Shown: positions 25,864 through 34,311 of the stretch, piece after piece
How positions within the stretch are numbered: position 1 is the first letter of the stretch
Layout: every line of letters starts with the position of its first letter
NCBI GenBank assembly: GCA_029338675.1
Contig: JAQYAV010000076.1
Location: forward strand, 1 to 34,966
Length of the DNA stretch: 34,966 nt
DNA from: Lachnospiraceae bacterium
Lineage (GTDB): Bacteria; Bacillota; Clostridia; Lachnospirales; Lachnospiraceae
Direction of reading: 5' to 3'
Program-made: the position numbers and the translations under genes
The notes under the pieces: model-generated
Seen by the model: the letters and a program-made list of their open reading frames with translations, nothing else
Told to the model about the DNA's origin: nothing
Database searches by the model: none

Positions 25864-26946
25864 TTACTCTTCTGACTCCTCATCATCTGATTCATCATCT
25901 GGGCCACCTATTATTCTAGAATCCTCATGTTCTTCATAAGTTTCTGTAAATATATGTGTTCCCGCTGCTTCATCATCTACGTGATAATAGAAGTATGAAT
26001 GTTCTTCCGGATTCAATACAGCCATAATACACTGTAAACCAGGGTTGCATATTGGACCTACTGGTAATCCCGAATTAATGTAAGTATTATATGGAGAATC
26101 AATCTCTAAATCCTCATATAACACCTGTTCTTTATCATATAATCCCTTTGTTATAGGGTATAAAACTGTTGGACACATCTGAAGCTTCATATCAGATGCT
26201 AAACGATTATTAATAACACCTGCAATAGTTGCTCTTTCTTTTTGAACCTTAGCCTCTCTTTCAATAATAGAAGCTCTTGTTAAAAGCTCAAAAGAGCTAT
26301 AGCCTAACTCTTCAGCCTTTGCCTTTATCTCATCTGAATAGTAATTATCAAATGTCTCAAGCATCCACTCTACTAAAGAGGTAGCTGTTGTGTCCTCATA
26401 TATATCATAAGTAGCTGGGAATAAATATCCCTGTAACTTATATTCAACATTAGCACCAGCTGGTACATCAGCTAAATATGGAAAATCATTAGCTGTAACT
26501 GAATTAACTGCGTTGAGGAAATCCGATGATGAGCAAATTCCTTCTGATTCACAAGTCTCTGCAATCATCTCTATTGTATATCCTTCTGGAACAACTAACT
26601 TCTTGATTGGCTCATTCGTATCCTTTGCAGGAGCAAGAACATCCATCATCTCCAAAGTATTCATTCCTGTGTTAAGTGTATACGTACCACTTGATAACCT
26701 TCCTCTGTAATCGTCTGATTTCTGAAGTCGTCTTACAAATGCCGTCTTATACTTTATCAAGCCCTTCTTCTGAAGTATCTCTGCAATCTGATTAGCTGAG
26801 GCTCCTTCTGGAATCTCAACTACAATATCAACGCCCTCTCGATGTTCAGTTCCTTTATATTCAACCATATATGCATCATAATAATCCTTCACATAATTAT
26901 AAGTAACGACTGAAAGTGCAAATACTGCCACTCCCAAAAGTATCAT
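25864..26946 (-). CDS. mltG: Endolytic transglycosylase MltG (YceG-like)
   Basis: Membrane-anchored lytic transglycosylase that cuts nascent peptidoglycan strands and so sets their length. Its 360 residues begin with one membrane helix (MILLGVAVFALSVVTYNYV). A LysM-like subdomain follows (VVEIPEGASANQIAEILQKK). The catalytic region has LQGYLFPATYDIY, the catalytic glutamate in ASIIEREA (first Glu), and the closing GLPVGPICNPGLQ. The acidic tail (DDESDDEESEE) is unusual. I chose the ATG at 26946 because AAAGG lies at good spacing; a GTG at 26964 has a GGGG site and remains possible. It is the first gene of the leftward signalling cluster, 46 bases before the large FHA gene. Confidence 0.92.
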   Translation of the reverse strand: MILLGVAVFALSVVTYNYVKDYYDAYMVEYKGTEHREGVDIVVEIPEGASANQIAEILQKKGLIKYKTAFVRRLQKSDDYRGRLSSGTYTLNTGMNTLEMMDVLAPAKDTNEPIKKLVVPEGYTIEMIAETCESEGICSSSDFLNAVNSVTANDFPYLADVPAGANVEYKLQGYLFPATYDIYEDTTATSLVEWMLETFDNYYSDEIKAKAEELGYSSFELLTRASIIEREAKVQKERATIAGVINNRLASDMKLQMCPTVLYPITKGLYDKEQVLYEDLEIDSPYNTYINSGLPVGPICNPGLQCIMAVLNPEEHSYFYYHVDDEAAGTHIFTETYEEHEDSRIIGGPDDESDDEESEE

Positions 26947-27013
26947 TTTAATAACCTTTACCACTGTTGTTTCCCCACTATTCTAGTTTACATAATACCA
27001 ACGCAAAACATAC

Positions 27014-27042
27014 TTGAAGTAATTTTACATTAATGCTATTAT
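27014..27042 (+). promoter_or_regulatory. Promoter of the rightward cyclophilin gene
   Basis: TTGAAG (27014-27019), a 17-base spacer, and TATTAT (27037-27042) match a housekeeping sigma promoter. Transcription would begin near 27049, giving a leader of about 35 bases with an AAAGGA ribosome site (27071-27076). The leftward mltG promoter must share this 120-base divergent interval, but I see no equally good match for it. Confidence 0.7.
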
Positions 27043-27084
27043 AGTAACATCTTTTAAAGAAAAATACAAGAAAGGATGATAAAT

Positions 27085-27603
27085 TTGGCAAATCCAATTA
27101 TTACAATCGAAATGGAGAGTGGCGACATTATGAAGCTCGAGCTTTATCCAGATGTTGCTCCTAATACAGTTAAGAACTTTATTTCTCTTGCAAACAAGGG
27201 ATACTACAACGGATTAATCTTCCACAGAGTAATTGAAGGCTTTATGATTCAAGGAGGATGTCCAGAAGGAACTGGTACTGGCGGTCCAGGTTACTCAATC
27301 AAGGGTGAGTTCAGTCAGAACGGTTTCAAGAACGACTTAAAGCACGAAGCTGGCGTTATCTCTATGGCACGTTCTATGATGCCAAACTCAGCAGGTTCAC
27401 AGTTCTTTATTATGCACAAGGATGCTCCACATTTAGATGGTGCATACGCTGCATTTGGCAAAATTACTGAAGGTATGGATGTTGTAAACAAAATTGCTAC
27501 TGTTCCAACTAACTTCAACGATAAGCCATTAGAGCCACAGCAGATTAAGTCAATTACCGTTGATACATTAGGCGAGACATACGACGAGCCTGAAAAATGC
27601 TAG
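27085..27603 (+). CDS. Cyclophilin-type peptidyl-prolyl cis-trans isomerase
   Basis: Cytosolic prolyl isomerase of 172 residues that helps protein folding. The signatures are FHRVIEGFMIQGG, GPGYSIKGEF, SMARSMMPNSAGSQFFIMH and APHLDGAYAAFGKI, the core of the cyclophilin active site. No signal peptide is present. I chose the TTG at 27085 as start: the product then begins (M)ANPIITIEME, the common N-terminus of this family, and AAAGGA sits eight bases upstream. The in-frame ATG at 27076 directly abuts that ribosome site and cannot use it. It is followed 39 bases later by another rightward gene, so the two probably form a small operon from the promoter at 27014. Confidence 0.93.
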   Translation: MANPIITIEMESGDIMKLELYPDVAPNTVKNFISLANKGYYNGLIFHRVIEGFMIQGGCPEGTGTGGPGYSIKGEFSQNGFKNDLKHEAGVISMARSMMPNSAGSQFFIMHKDAPHLDGAYAAFGKITEGMDVVNKIATVPTNFNDKPLEPQQIKSITVDTLGETYDEPEKC

Positions 27604-27642
27604 ATTTTACAAAAAACAAATAACTAGGGAGGTGTATTCTTT

Positions 27643-28893
27643 TTGAAAAAACCATTTGTAACAAAAGAGCAGATTGAAGAAATTGTAAAAACATATCCTA
27701 CACCTTTTCACATTTATGACGAAAAGGCAATCAGAGAAAATGCCAGAAAATTAAAACAAGCTTTCTCTTGGAACAAAGGTTATAAAGAGTATTTTGCAGT
27801 TAAGGCTACTCCTAATCCAACTATTTTAAGAATTCTTAACGAAGAAGGATGTGGAACAGACTGTTCATCATACACGGAGCTTCTTATGTCTAAAAAGGTA
27901 GGAATCACTGGAAGCAACATTATGTTTTCTTCAAATGATACTCCTGCAGAAGAATTCAAATTAGCAAGAGAATTAGGTGCAACAATTAACTTAGATGATT
28001 ATACTCACGTTAAGTTCCTTAACGATACTTGTGGTATTCCAGAAACAATAAGCTGTAGATACAATCCTGGTGGAACTTTTTCAATTTCAACAACTATCAT
28101 GGATAATCCTGGGGATGCAAAATATGGTATGCCTAAGGATCAGCTATTTAAGGCATATGTAGAATTAAAGGAGCTTGGTGCTAAGAAGTTTGGTTTACAT
28201 TCTTTCCTTGCTAGTAACACCGTTACTAACGAGTACTATCCAACTCTTGCCAAGATGCTTTTCCAGGTTGCTGTTGAATTAAAGGAGCAGACTGGAATTG
28301 AATTAAGCTTTATTAATTTATCAGGTGGTGTTGGTATTCCATACACTCCAGACAAGGAGCCAAATGATATTCTCGCAATCGGCGAGGGTGTTAGAAAGGC
28401 CTTCGAGGAGGTCCTTGTTCCTGCTGGTTTAGGTGATGTTAGTATCTACACTGAATTAGGAAGATTTATGTTAGCTCCTTACGGACATTTAGTTACTAAA
28501 GCTATCCATGAGAAGCACATTCATAAGGAATATATTGGTGTTGATGCATGTGCAGTTAATCTCATGAGACCTGCTATGTACGGTGCATACCATCATATCA
28601 CAGTTTTAGGCAAAGAAAATGATCCTTGCGATCATACATATGATATCACAGGATCACTTTGTGAGAACAACGACAAATTCGCAATTGACAGACAATTACC
28701 TAAAATTGATATGGGTGATTATCTTGTAATTCACGACACTGGTGCTCATGGTTTTGCTATGGGTTATAACTATAACGGCAAATTAAAATCTGCCGAGCTT
28801 CTACTTTGCGAAGACAAATCTGTTAAGATGATTCGTAGAGCAGAAACTCCTGAAGATTATTTTGCTACTTTAGATGGTTATTGGGAAGTATAA
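27643..28893 (+). CDS. lysA: PLP-dependent diaminopimelate decarboxylase family enzyme
   Basis: Fold type III PLP decarboxylase of 416 residues; the likely reaction is meso-diaminopimelate to lysine. The PLP lysine is K54 in FAVKATPNP. Other family sites are NLSGGVGIPY (phosphate-binding glycine loop), YTELGRFMLAPYG, and GSLCENNDKFAIDRQLP with the active-site cysteine. The motif after LHSF is SNTVTNEYY rather than the usual His-x-Gly-Ser-Q, so it belongs to a divergent branch and specificity is less than certain. The start is a TTG at 27643 behind a strong GGGAGGTG site. The last 16 bases overlap the end of the convergent leftward gene (28878), and no terminator lies between them. Confidence 0.82.
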   Translation: MKKPFVTKEQIEEIVKTYPTPFHIYDEKAIRENARKLKQAFSWNKGYKEYFAVKATPNPTILRILNEEGCGTDCSSYTELLMSKKVGITGSNIMFSSNDTPAEEFKLARELGATINLDDYTHVKFLNDTCGIPETISCRYNPGGTFSISTTIMDNPGDAKYGMPKDQLFKAYVELKELGAKKFGLHSFLASNTVTNEYYPTLAKMLFQVAVELKEQTGIELSFINLSGGVGIPYTPDKEPNDILAIGEGVRKAFEEVLVPAGLGDVSIYTELGRFMLAPYGHLVTKAIHEKHIHKEYIGVDACAVNLMRPAMYGAYHHITVLGKENDPCDHTYDITGSLCENNDKFAIDRQLPKIDMGDYLVIHDTGAHGFAMGYNYNGKLKSAELLLCEDKSVKMIRRAETPEDYFATLDGYWEV

Positions 28894-31433
28894 GTATACA
28901 TAGTATTGCTATATTTGCTTAATTCATTCTTGAAACTATCTCTTGATATTTTTACTTCTTCACCCTCAACTGGATCATAGTATCTTACGTGGGTGGAGTT
29001 GTAACTTATCAATAATACATATCTACCATCTTGTATCCTTGCCGTAATCGGCACATCTCTATCCAGAAAATAAAGTGCTATATCAAGATCAATTCCAGAT
29101 ACATTTATTCCTACACCACTTGTATATTTATCAAATGCATCTTCAAAGCTTTCACAAGCCATAATCTTGTCATACTCAGCATCATTTTCCAAGTATTCAA
29201 CGCACATATATGCACATGTAAGAAGTGATTCATCTATGCTATCACATTTCTTTTCACGTATTTCATCAGCAATAGTATTATATGTTACAGCATCTATGCT
29301 ACGATAAATTGTATTTCCGTTGCTATCAACAACTAATCCAGATTCAATCTCCTCAACATCAATTATTGATTTGCCTGCACTAGTGTACTCGCCATAGTAT
29401 CCAACATTATTAAATACATAAAATGTGTTTTCTTTTGTACTTGTTTTAATATTTATATCATTGTATATTTCATTTTCTTTGTTTTTAGTAATAACGTAAG
29501 TTGGACTATCACTAATATACATATTAGAAGGCAATTGTAAATCAATCTGATTCATCTCAAGCTTGTCATAGTTGTTTGCCACCCTTACAATGTCATCCTT
29601 TTCATCAGACTTATACATAATAAAGTCAGCTTCAGTTGACACATAAAAGTTATTTTGTTTAATAGATCTTTGAAGATATATTTTCTCGTCCTGGACTTTG
29701 GCATTCATTACATAAATTCCAGCTTTTGAATAGTTTTTAATATTTTTTCCATCCATTCCAACAATATTGATTTCATAAAGTGGAAGAATCGGTTCACCAT
29801 CCGATGAAACAATTATATCTTCTTTTTTCGCCACACCATATATCATATCATTTCCCACAAATCCACTCGCAAGCAAACGTTCATCAGCTTTACATTCAAT
29901 AACAAATTCCTCACCTGTTTCAAAATTACGAAGATATATTTGAGTTACATCTTCAGGAACATCTGTATTAGGATACGCAACAACTCTGCCGTTTTCTGAT
30001 ACTAAATATTTACCAGATGATATATCTTCTACAATAACTGCCTGTTCCATTTTGTTTATGTCAAACTTATACAAGGATTCATCCAAAAGGTAATAAAAAA
30101 AGTTGTTGTTTACATCAAAATAAGTGAATCTACCTACCTCTTGTCTCATTACATCATATGTTTCATCGCAGGAAACAAAAGCCAATTCCTTTATCTTTGA
30201 ATCCTCTGCTGTGTAGCTATATAAGGCAATACCATTCTTACCCTCATTATCACCTCGATTTATGTATCCATACACAACAAAAGACATATTTCCATCATTA
30301 TCTACATCAGATATTTTTATTCCGTGCCCCGCATTCAAAGTTCTTACATCAGTGTAATTGCCCTTTATGTAACTAAATACACTCGTAAGCTTAGAAAGTT
30401 TATAGTCATACATCCACAACTGACCATTTTTCACGAAAGCAAGTTTGTTAGCATCTTCAGACGCCCTAAACTCAAGTAATTCTGTATCTGCCACTCCAAG
30501 AGAAATACTATTTCTCTCCTTGCTGATATAATTCATATCAAAGAAGCTTTCCTGATATCTATCAAAAGCCAAAAGCTCTACATTCTCTTTGTCTTTATTA
30601 TATAAAGCACTGTAAAATTCATTTATTGTATAGTAATGTGCTTCCTTTGTGTTAATTGACTGCACAACATAAGAAAGCTTTACAACAGCAAATTCATTAT
30701 CAATTTCTGTTATTGTAGGAATAATTCCAGTCACAGGAATAAGAACTAAATCTCCATAGCTTATCAATGAATAGCTTGAATACAAATCTACGTGAGACAA
30801 ATTTTCCTCTTCTGATATTCTTCCTGGCTTTAAGTTATCATATACTAGATTACCTTCACTTTCATTTACCTCTTTTATGAAGGTTGTATTATGAAAATCA
30901 TTTGCAAAATCTATTATTTTCTTTGCGTACTGCTCTTTTAGTCTTACTATTCTAGTATAATATTTTACAGTTTCTTCTTCATCCTCGCCACTCAAGCAAA
31001 ATACAAGAACGTATTCCTGATTAAGATCCATATCCATTCTAAATCTTATCTTAAATACATCATATCCATCTTTGTTCCCAGTCGACTCGATATCGCCATT
31101 TTCAACAAGCGAATCGCCACTTATTCTACGAAGCTCATATTTGAAGTGTTTACCTATTTTTTCCTGATCCTTGACAAGTATATCGATACCACCTTCTTCA
31201 TTAAGTGGTACGATGCATTCTCTCATAAGACTTGTGGACATAGTCATAGTATACCCCTGCATTCTATTGATTACTCGTCCATCAAATTCACAATATACAA
31301 GTGGAAGCTTCGGCTCATCCATTTCACGAGCAGCATATTTATAATCTGCATTATTTAATTTATTTACAAAAAAAGCTGTGCTCACTGCAACTACAATGAA
31401 CACAATCACTCTTAAAATTATTTTCTTAATCAT
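28878..31433 (-). CDS. Large membrane-anchored extracytoplasmic protein with degenerate C39-like C-terminus
   Basis: An 851-residue protein of unknown function. An N-terminal membrane helix (about 4-24, ILRVIVFIVVAVSTAFFV) with a lysine-rich start implies export with the bulk outside. The middle shows beta-propeller-like strand repeats (KLAFVKNGQLWMYDYKLSKL, KISDVDNDGNMSFVVYG with an FG-GAP-like calcium loop). The last 110 residues resemble a C39-type papain-fold domain: SLLTCAYMCVEYL followed by VPITARIQDGRYVLLISYN and YYDPVEGEEVKISRDSF. The expected catalytic Cys aligns with Ser and the His of the GH motif is Arg, so it is probably inactive. I chose the ATG at 31433, four bases after the stop of the upstream gene. 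An ATG at 31490 would add 19 residues but has no ribosome site. Confidence 0.75.
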   Translation of the reverse strand: MIKKIILRVIVFIVVAVSTAFFVNKLNNADYKYAAREMDEPKLPLVYCEFDGRVINRMQGYTMTMSTSLMRECIVPLNEEGGIDILVKDQEKIGKHFKYELRRISGDSLVENGDIESTGNKDGYDVFKIRFRMDMDLNQEYVLVFCLSGEDEEETVKYYTRIVRLKEQYAKKIIDFANDFHNTTFIKEVNESEGNLVYDNLKPGRISEEENLSHVDLYSSYSLISYGDLVLIPVTGIIPTITEIDNEFAVVKLSYVVQSINTKEAHYYTINEFYSALYNKDKENVELLAFDRYQESFFDMNYISKERNSISLGVADTELLEFRASEDANKLAFVKNGQLWMYDYKLSKLTSVFSYIKGNYTDVRTLNAGHGIKISDVDNDGNMSFVVYGYINRGDNEGKNGIALYSYTAEDSKIKELAFVSCDETYDVMRQEVGRFTYFDVNNNFFYYLLDESLYKFDINKMEQAVIVEDISSGKYLVSENGRVVAYPNTDVPEDVTQIYLRNFETGEEFVIECKADERLLASGFVGNDMIYGVAKKEDIIVSSDGEPILPLYEINIVGMDGKNIKNYSKAGIYVMNAKVQDEKIYLQRSIKQNNFYVSTEADFIMYKSDEKDDIVRVANNYDKLEMNQIDLQLPSNMYISDSPTYVITKNKENEIYNDINIKTSTKENTFYVFNNVGYYGEYTSAGKSIIDVEEIESGLVVDSNGNTIYRSIDAVTYNTIADEIREKKCDSIDESLLTCAYMCVEYLENDAEYDKIMACESFEDAFDKYTSGVGINVSGIDLDIALYFLDRDVPITARIQDGRYVLLISYNSTHVRYYDPVEGEEVKISRDSFKNELSKYSNTMYTYTSQ

Positions 31434-31437
31434 AGGT

Positions 31438-31785
31438 CTAAAAGAACTTTCTCCTTCTTTTATATCTGCTACGCCTAACATAAAATTCATTACATAGCAT
31501 TACTTCAATAAGTTGTTTTAACATCTCATCTGTGTCATTATATTTTACTTTGTCATAAATGCCTCTTGCTATCTCTAGCATAGATTCTTTGTCTGGGTAA
31601 AGTGAAAACATCAAACTTCCCTCATACTCGAGTTTGTCGCATTCGTTTTCAACCAATACCATAATTATCCTTGCCTTCGCAGGATACATTCTTAAAAGAT
31701 ATTCTCTGTCAGCATATAATTCTCTTTCATCTACATACTGAAGCTTTGGAGTTATAAATCTATTTTCATATACGCTATTATCCAT
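31438..31785 (-). CDS. Hypothetical 115-residue protein
   Basis: Not recognised. A soluble, mostly helical protein: YVDERELYADREYLLRMYP, then KARIIMVLVENECDKLEY, then SMLEIARGIYDKVKYNDTDE, then EVMLCNEFYVRRSRYKRRRK. The very basic tail (RRSRYKRRRKFF) could touch membrane lipid or nucleic acid. The ATG at 31785 has a GAGGT site. The stop at 31438 lies four bases before the start of the large membrane protein, and the AAGGAG within its last codons may serve that gene's initiation, so the two are probably co-expressed and functionally linked. Confidence 0.75.
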   Translation of the reverse strand: MDNSVYENRFITPKLQYVDERELYADREYLLRMYPAKARIIMVLVENECDKLEYEGSLMFSLYPDKESMLEIARGIYDKVKYNDTDEMLKQLIEVMLCNEFYVRRSRYKRRRKFF

Positions 31786-31808
31786 ACTACCTCACAAACA
31801 CTATTATT

Positions 31809-31846
31809 ACAAACAGACAATCAGATATCTCCAATTGTCTGTTTGT
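31809..31846 (-). terminator. Perfect 13-bp hairpin after pfkA
   Basis: ACAAACAGACAAT (31809-31821) pairs perfectly with ATTGTCTGTTTGT (31834-31846). It lies 45 bases after the pfkA stop. Leftward, the closing arm ends in CTGTTTGTAATAATA, giving a weak T-tract, whereas rightward it is followed by TTTTA. Probable pfkA terminator, possibly leaky into the 115-residue gene. Confidence 0.65.
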
Positions 31847-31891
31847 TTTAATATATGCATTTATAAGCCAAATGGTTTACTAATTTATCAA

Positions 31892-32971
31892 TTAATCTCC
31901 AAAAGATATTCCCAACATCTTTGCATTTGCAACTATGCTATCATCTGGTGATACATATTTTAGCTTTCCTGCTGACTCTGAAAGAGGAATTGCTGTAACC
32001 TCATTGTTCTTCATTACAACAAGCTTACCATAATCTTCGCTCTTAATAAGCTCTGCTGCCTTAGCACCAAATCTACTTGAAATTACTCTATCATAAGGGA
32101 CTGGACTTCCACCTCTTTGAGTATGTCCTGGAACAGTAACTCTTATATCTGTTCCACAGAAATCCTTAATTTTGTCTGCAATTTCATATGCAACAGAAGG
32201 ATATTTCTCTGCTGCCTCAGCAAGTGCTGCTTTTCTCTCCTTCTTAGGAAGTTCAGCAACCTCCTTAGAGATAGCACCCTCTGCTACTGCAAGAATCGAG
32301 AATCCCTTTCCTGCCTTAGAACGTTTTTCAAGAGCTTCGCATACTTTCTTTATATCGTAAGGTATCTCAGGTATAAGAATAATATCAGCACCTGAAGCAA
32401 TACCAGCATGAAGAGTAATCCAACCAACCTTATGTCCCAGAACCTCTACAATAAATACTCTGTTATGAGAAGCTGCTGTTGTATGAATACAATCAATTGC
32501 CTGTGTTGCAATATCTACAGCACTCTGGAAACCAAATGTCATATCTGTTCCATAGATATCATTATCTATAGTCTTAGGAAGTCCTACAACGTTAAGTCCT
32601 TCCTCGCTAAGTAAATTAGCAGTTTTCTGCGAACCATTTCCGCCAAGCACTACCAAACAATCAAGCTTAAGCTTCTTATATGTGTCCTTCATGGCCTTTA
32701 CCTTATCAAGCCCATCTTCTGTAGGAACAGTCATAAGCTTAAAGGGTTGTCTTGAACTACCTAAAATTGTTCCGCCCTTTGTGAGAATTCCAGAAAAATC
32801 ATCTGATGAAAGCTTCTTATAGTTTCCGTACATAAGACCTTTATATCCTTCTAAGAAACCATAAACCTCAACATCATCAAAACAACCATAAAGACCTTTT
32901 ACTACACCTCTCATAGTTGCATTAAGTGCCTGACAATCGCCACCACTAGTTAACATTCCTATTCTCTTCAT
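31892..32971 (-). CDS. pfkA: 6-phosphofructokinase
   Basis: Glycolytic enzyme that phosphorylates fructose 6-phosphate at C1. It has 359 residues, within the range of clostridial forms and longer than the 320-residue E. coli type. The phosphate-donor loop is MLTSGGDCQALNATMRG, and the nucleotide motif is GGNGS (110-114), with Asn at the place of the usual Asp. The catalytic loop is PKTIDND (D136), with Lys at 133. Gly113 after Asn favours ATP, while the Lys in PKTIDND is the residue typical of pyrophosphate-dependent forms, a mixed pattern also seen in actinobacterial ATP enzymes. Substrate-binding HTTAASHNR and TVPGHTQRGGSP are present. The ATG at 32971 has only a weak GGTAGAT site. An IS607-family element lies just upstream. 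Confidence 0.93.
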   Translation of the reverse strand: MKRIGMLTSGGDCQALNATMRGVVKGLYGCFDDVEVYGFLEGYKGLMYGNYKKLSSDDFSGILTKGGTILGSSRQPFKLMTVPTEDGLDKVKAMKDTYKKLKLDCLVVLGGNGSQKTANLLSEEGLNVVGLPKTIDNDIYGTDMTFGFQSAVDIATQAIDCIHTTAASHNRVFIVEVLGHKVGWITLHAGIASGADIILIPEIPYDIKKVCEALEKRSKAGKGFSILAVAEGAISKEVAELPKKERKAALAEAAEKYPSVAYEIADKIKDFCGTDIRVTVPGHTQRGGSPVPYDRVISSRFGAKAAELIKSEDYGKLVVMKNNEVTAIPLSESAGKLKYVSPDDSIVANAKMLGISFGD

Positions 32972-33069
32972 AGTATCTACCGTTACTGAAAACTTATAAA
33001 AAGCTATAAACTTTTATGTTTCATTCCTATTTCAATGAGTATGCTTTTGCGATTATAAGTAATACGCTA
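32972..33069 (-). promoter_or_regulatory. pfkA upstream region, possible promoter at the IS boundary
   Basis: About 100 bases between pfkA and the end of the tnpB frame. A minus-strand TATAAT lies at 33057-33052, but no good -35 box is placed 16-18 bases further upstream; that position falls in tnpB-tail sequence. A small AT hairpin (about 32995-33016) lies nearer to pfkA. The element end therefore lies close to, or within, the pfkA promoter. Confidence 0.3.
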
Positions 33070-33147
33070 CTCACAAGTTCTTGTACTCTCCATAGGCATA
33101 AATTCCGAATTAACGTATCCGTACATATTTGCATTAGCTTTTAAGTG

Positions 33148-34311
33148 CTAAGATACAAATTGTTCTCCATAAGCTTTAAGATTTAATGCTGCTTGGAAAT
33201 CCCTGTCTATAACATTTCCACAGTCACATTTATAAATCCTATCAGAAAGTTTCAAGTCTTTTTTGATATTTCCACAGCAACTACATAACTTTGATGATGG
33301 ATAAAATCTATCGGCTACAATAAGCTGAATACCTTTATCTTTACATTTATACTCTAGTTGTCTATGAAATTCATAAAATCCTTGACATTGAACAGCTTTG
33401 GATAAATGTTTATTTTTCATCATTCCACTAACATTTAAGTCCTCAATACATATAAATCTTGGTTTTCGATTTACTATTTCAGTTGTAGTCTGATGTAAAT
33501 AATCATTGCGGATGTTTGATAATCTGTGATTTACTTTTAATAAAAGTCTTTCCTTTTTGATTACATTATTAGTTTTACAGTATTTCCCTTTCTTTTTATT
33601 TTTCTCATATGAACGAGATATACTACGCTGTAACCTGCGTTTTCGTCTTTCCAATTTTTTAACTATCTGAGATTTATTTATATTCTTATAGGTATTACCA
33701 TCAGAACATATAGCTAAATCCTTTATTCCTAAATCTATTCCAATACCAGATTTGTTAAGTTTACTCTTACATTCATCTGTATCAATGCCTACAGAAATCC
33801 ACCAGTTAATACCATCAAATGTAATTCTTGGATTATAACATTTACAATCCGTAGGAATGCGATTATGTTCAGCAAGTCTTATATGATTAAGCTTCTGTTT
33901 ATTAGCTTTTTTGCTAATGGCAAATCCTTCCACTTTAACATGTGTATCCGTAAACTTTATCTTTATCGGATCTTGAAAAAATGATGGTTTCGATTTTTTC
34001 TTTGATTTATATTTAGGGAATTTACTCAATCCCTTAAAGAATCTCTTATAGGATTCACAGGCATCTTTAATGGCTTGTTTAGTTACATTGTTAGAAACAT
34101 TATTAAGCCATGCATATTCGTCTGTATGTTTAAGAGTTGTAAATTCTTTTCTCAAATCATTATCGGAAATAAACTTGCCACCATTTTCATGGTTTTCTTG
34201 TTCTCTTGCTAATGCCCAGTTATACGCAAATCTTGCAGTTCCTGCATATTGGAATAATTTAGTTATTTGTTTGTTATTGGGTATCAACATTACCTTTATT
34301 GTTTTTATCAT
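33148..34311 (-). CDS. tnpB: IS607-type TnpB RNA-guided nuclease
   Basis: A 387-residue TnpB, the transposon-encoded, guide-RNA-directed DNA endonuclease ancestral to Cas12. RuvC residues are D193 (GIDLGIKDLA), E290 (CIEDLNVSGM) and D371 (DRDFQAALN). The zinc ribbon is C343-x2-C346 with C362-x-C364. The N-terminal helix-turn-helix-like region (KVMLIPNNKQITKLF, then RFAYNWALAREQ) is typical. All catalytic residues are present. The chosen ATG at 34311 has AAGGTGAT eight bases upstream and overlaps the end of tnpA by 38 bases; an ATG at 34317 and a GTG at 34320 are alternatives. After the TAG stop the same frame stays open for 26 codons to 33069, with a tail like that of longer TnpB proteins. 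Confidence 0.92.
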   Translation of the reverse strand: MIKTIKVMLIPNNKQITKLFQYAGTARFAYNWALAREQENHENGGKFISDNDLRKEFTTLKHTDEYAWLNNVSNNVTKQAIKDACESYKRFFKGLSKFPKYKSKKKSKPSFFQDPIKIKFTDTHVKVEGFAISKKANKQKLNHIRLAEHNRIPTDCKCYNPRITFDGINWWISVGIDTDECKSKLNKSGIGIDLGIKDLAICSDGNTYKNINKSQIVKKLERRKRRLQRSISRSYEKNKKKGKYCKTNNVIKKERLLLKVNHRLSNIRNDYLHQTTTEIVNRKPRFICIEDLNVSGMMKNKHLSKAVQCQGFYEFHRQLEYKCKDKGIQLIVADRFYPSSKLCSCCGNIKKDLKLSDRIYKCDCGNVIDRDFQAALNLKAYGEQFVS

